Source of the DNA: an uncultured Fidelibacterota bacterium
GTDB lineage: Bacteria; Fidelibacterota; Marinisomatia; SCGC-AAA003-L08; D37C17
Direction: 5' to 3'
DNA: 7,332 bases
Assembly: GCA_913049525.1 (NCBI GenBank)
Contig: CAJWYZ010000073.1
Span: forward strand, 1 to 7,332
Shown here: one piece after another, positions 6,662-7,332 of the stretch
Layout: each line of letters begins with the position of its first letter
Position numbering within the stretch: the first letter of the stretch is position 1
Position numbers and translations under genes: made by a program
The notes under the pieces: model-generated
What the model was told of the DNA's origin: nothing
The model's input: only the letters and a program-made list of their open reading frames with translations
Databases searched by the model: none

Positions 6662-7332
6662 ATGAATAAAAAATTAGCGATAGCAGTCATTTTATATTTT
6701 ACAGTTGTTGGACTTTATTATCTTGGGGATGGTTCAGTATTTGTAGACCATACAACTTTTAAATTTGGAGTAGTTGCATTGGTTTCCTTTACCCTGTATT
6801 ATTATATTGATAGGGCAAGGTCGGGTGAAGAAATTTATCTCAGACCCATCGCAGGATTAAAAGCCATTGAAGAAGCGGTTGGAAGGGCAACTGAAATGGG
6901 TAAATCTGTTTTGTTTGTTCCAGGAATTTCAGATATGGATCAAGTAGAAACCGTTTCAGGACTGATTCTATTAGGTCATGTGGCAGAAACAACTGCGAAA
7001 TATGAAGCAGGGTTAAACGTTCCCGTTTCTAAATCAATTGTAATGGAAACTGGAAGAGAAACATGCAGGGAAGCATATTTAAGAGCTGGCCGTCCTGATT
7101 TATATTATGATGATATGGTTCATTATTTAACTGATGACCAATTTGCTTATGCAGCCGGAGTAAACGGAATAATGGTTCGTGAAAAACCCGCAGCTTGTTT
7201 TTACCTTGGTAAATTTTATGCAGAATCTCTCATTCTGGCTGAAACAGGAAACTCAATCGGAGCAATTCAGATAGCTGGCACAGGGTCTCCTTCCCAAATC
7301 CCATTTTTTGTAACCGCCTGTGACTATACGCT
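6662..7332 (+). CDS. DUF6754 family membrane protein, 3' end outside window
   Basis: The frame is open from ATG at 6662 to the window end, giving 223 residues plus a partial codon. Two hydrophobic segments (about 5-22 and 35-49) lie at the N-terminus, followed by YIDRARSGEEIYLRPIAGL and a soluble domain. The stretches AVGRATEMGKSVLFVPGI (72-89), ETGRETCREAYLRAGRPD (129-146), YLTDDQFAYAAGVNGIMVRE (155-174) and LILAETGNSIGAIQIAGT (190-207) match what I remember of DUF6754, a domain of unknown function in membrane proteins of Chloroflexota and other phyla. The C-terminal part is missing, and further membrane segments there would be expected. A GAGAG at about 6648-6652 is a modest Shine-Dalgarno 9 bases before the ATG. 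The two-base gap after the small membrane protein gene indicates the same transcript. The molecular role is unknown; the pairing with an ASKHA ATPase suggests an ATP-regulated membrane assembly. Confidence 0.88.
   Translation, partial: MNKKLAIAVILYFTVVGLYYLGDGSVFVDHTTFKFGVVALVSFTLYYYIDRARSGEEIYLRPIAGLKAIEEAVGRATEMGKSVLFVPGISDMDQVETVSGLILLGHVAETTAKYEAGLNVPVSKSIVMETGRETCREAYLRAGRPDLYYDDMVHYLTDDQFAYAAGVNGIMVREKPAACFYLGKFYAESLILAETGNSIGAIQIAGTGSPSQIPFFVTACDYT

Noticed and set aside
2469..7332. CRISPR array, tRNA, rRNA, insertion sequence or cobalamin riboswitch
   Set aside because: I found no direct-repeat array, no tRNA-like cloverleaf, no transposase or terminal inverted repeats, and no room between genes for a riboswitch. 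The only intergenic space is 129 bases and is largely accounted for by the terminator and an AT-rich leader.

Overview
The window most likely comes from a low-GC, Gram-negative marine bacterium of the FCB group. Candidatus Neomarinimicrobiota (SAR406 / Marinimicrobia) is my best guess. The basis is the tandem dockerin-like C-terminus ending in NILDIVQLANLILDN on a secreted multidomain protein, a pattern I associate with that phylum, together with the upstream fragment that looks like the tail of a cohesin-type domain. This placement is from memory of sequence style, not from a search. All genes lie on the + strand.

Region 1 (1-2520) is an envelope or secreted-protein block. It begins with the last 44 codons of a truncated protein with a cohesin-like tail. 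After 13 bases comes a TTG-started 772-residue exported protein that joins a WCGPC thioredoxin fold, a beta-sandwich linker, an FG-GAP/VCBS-like beta-propeller of about eight repeats with calcium-loop motifs, and two dockerin repeats. A strong intrinsic terminator closes this block.

Region 2 (2521-7332) is a tightly packed operon. It starts with cdsA (phosphatidate cytidylyltransferase, the CDP-diacylglycerol step of phospholipid synthesis). Four genes follow with gaps of 3 and 2 bases or overlaps of 8 and 1 bases: a 603-residue MutL/GlmL-family ASKHA ATPase, a 374-residue protein with barrel-sandwich-hybrid (lipoyl-like) motifs and a KOW-like C-terminus, a 97-residue probable membrane protein, and a DUF6754 membrane protein cut by the window end.

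Two points deserve attention. First, the four-gene ATPase / hybrid-KOW / small membrane protein / DUF6754 set looks like one functional unit of unknown role. Database names for the first gene (glutamate mutase L, methylaspartate mutase accessory protein) are probably misleading here, since no glutamate mutase subunit is present in the window. Second, the ATPase has no ATG, GTG or TTG ahead of its first nucleotide-binding motif. The only start that keeps the motif and has a well-placed Shine-Dalgarno is an ATT codon at 3438, three bases after the cdsA stop. The alternatives are a sequencing or assembly error in that codon, or in-frame read-through from cdsA.
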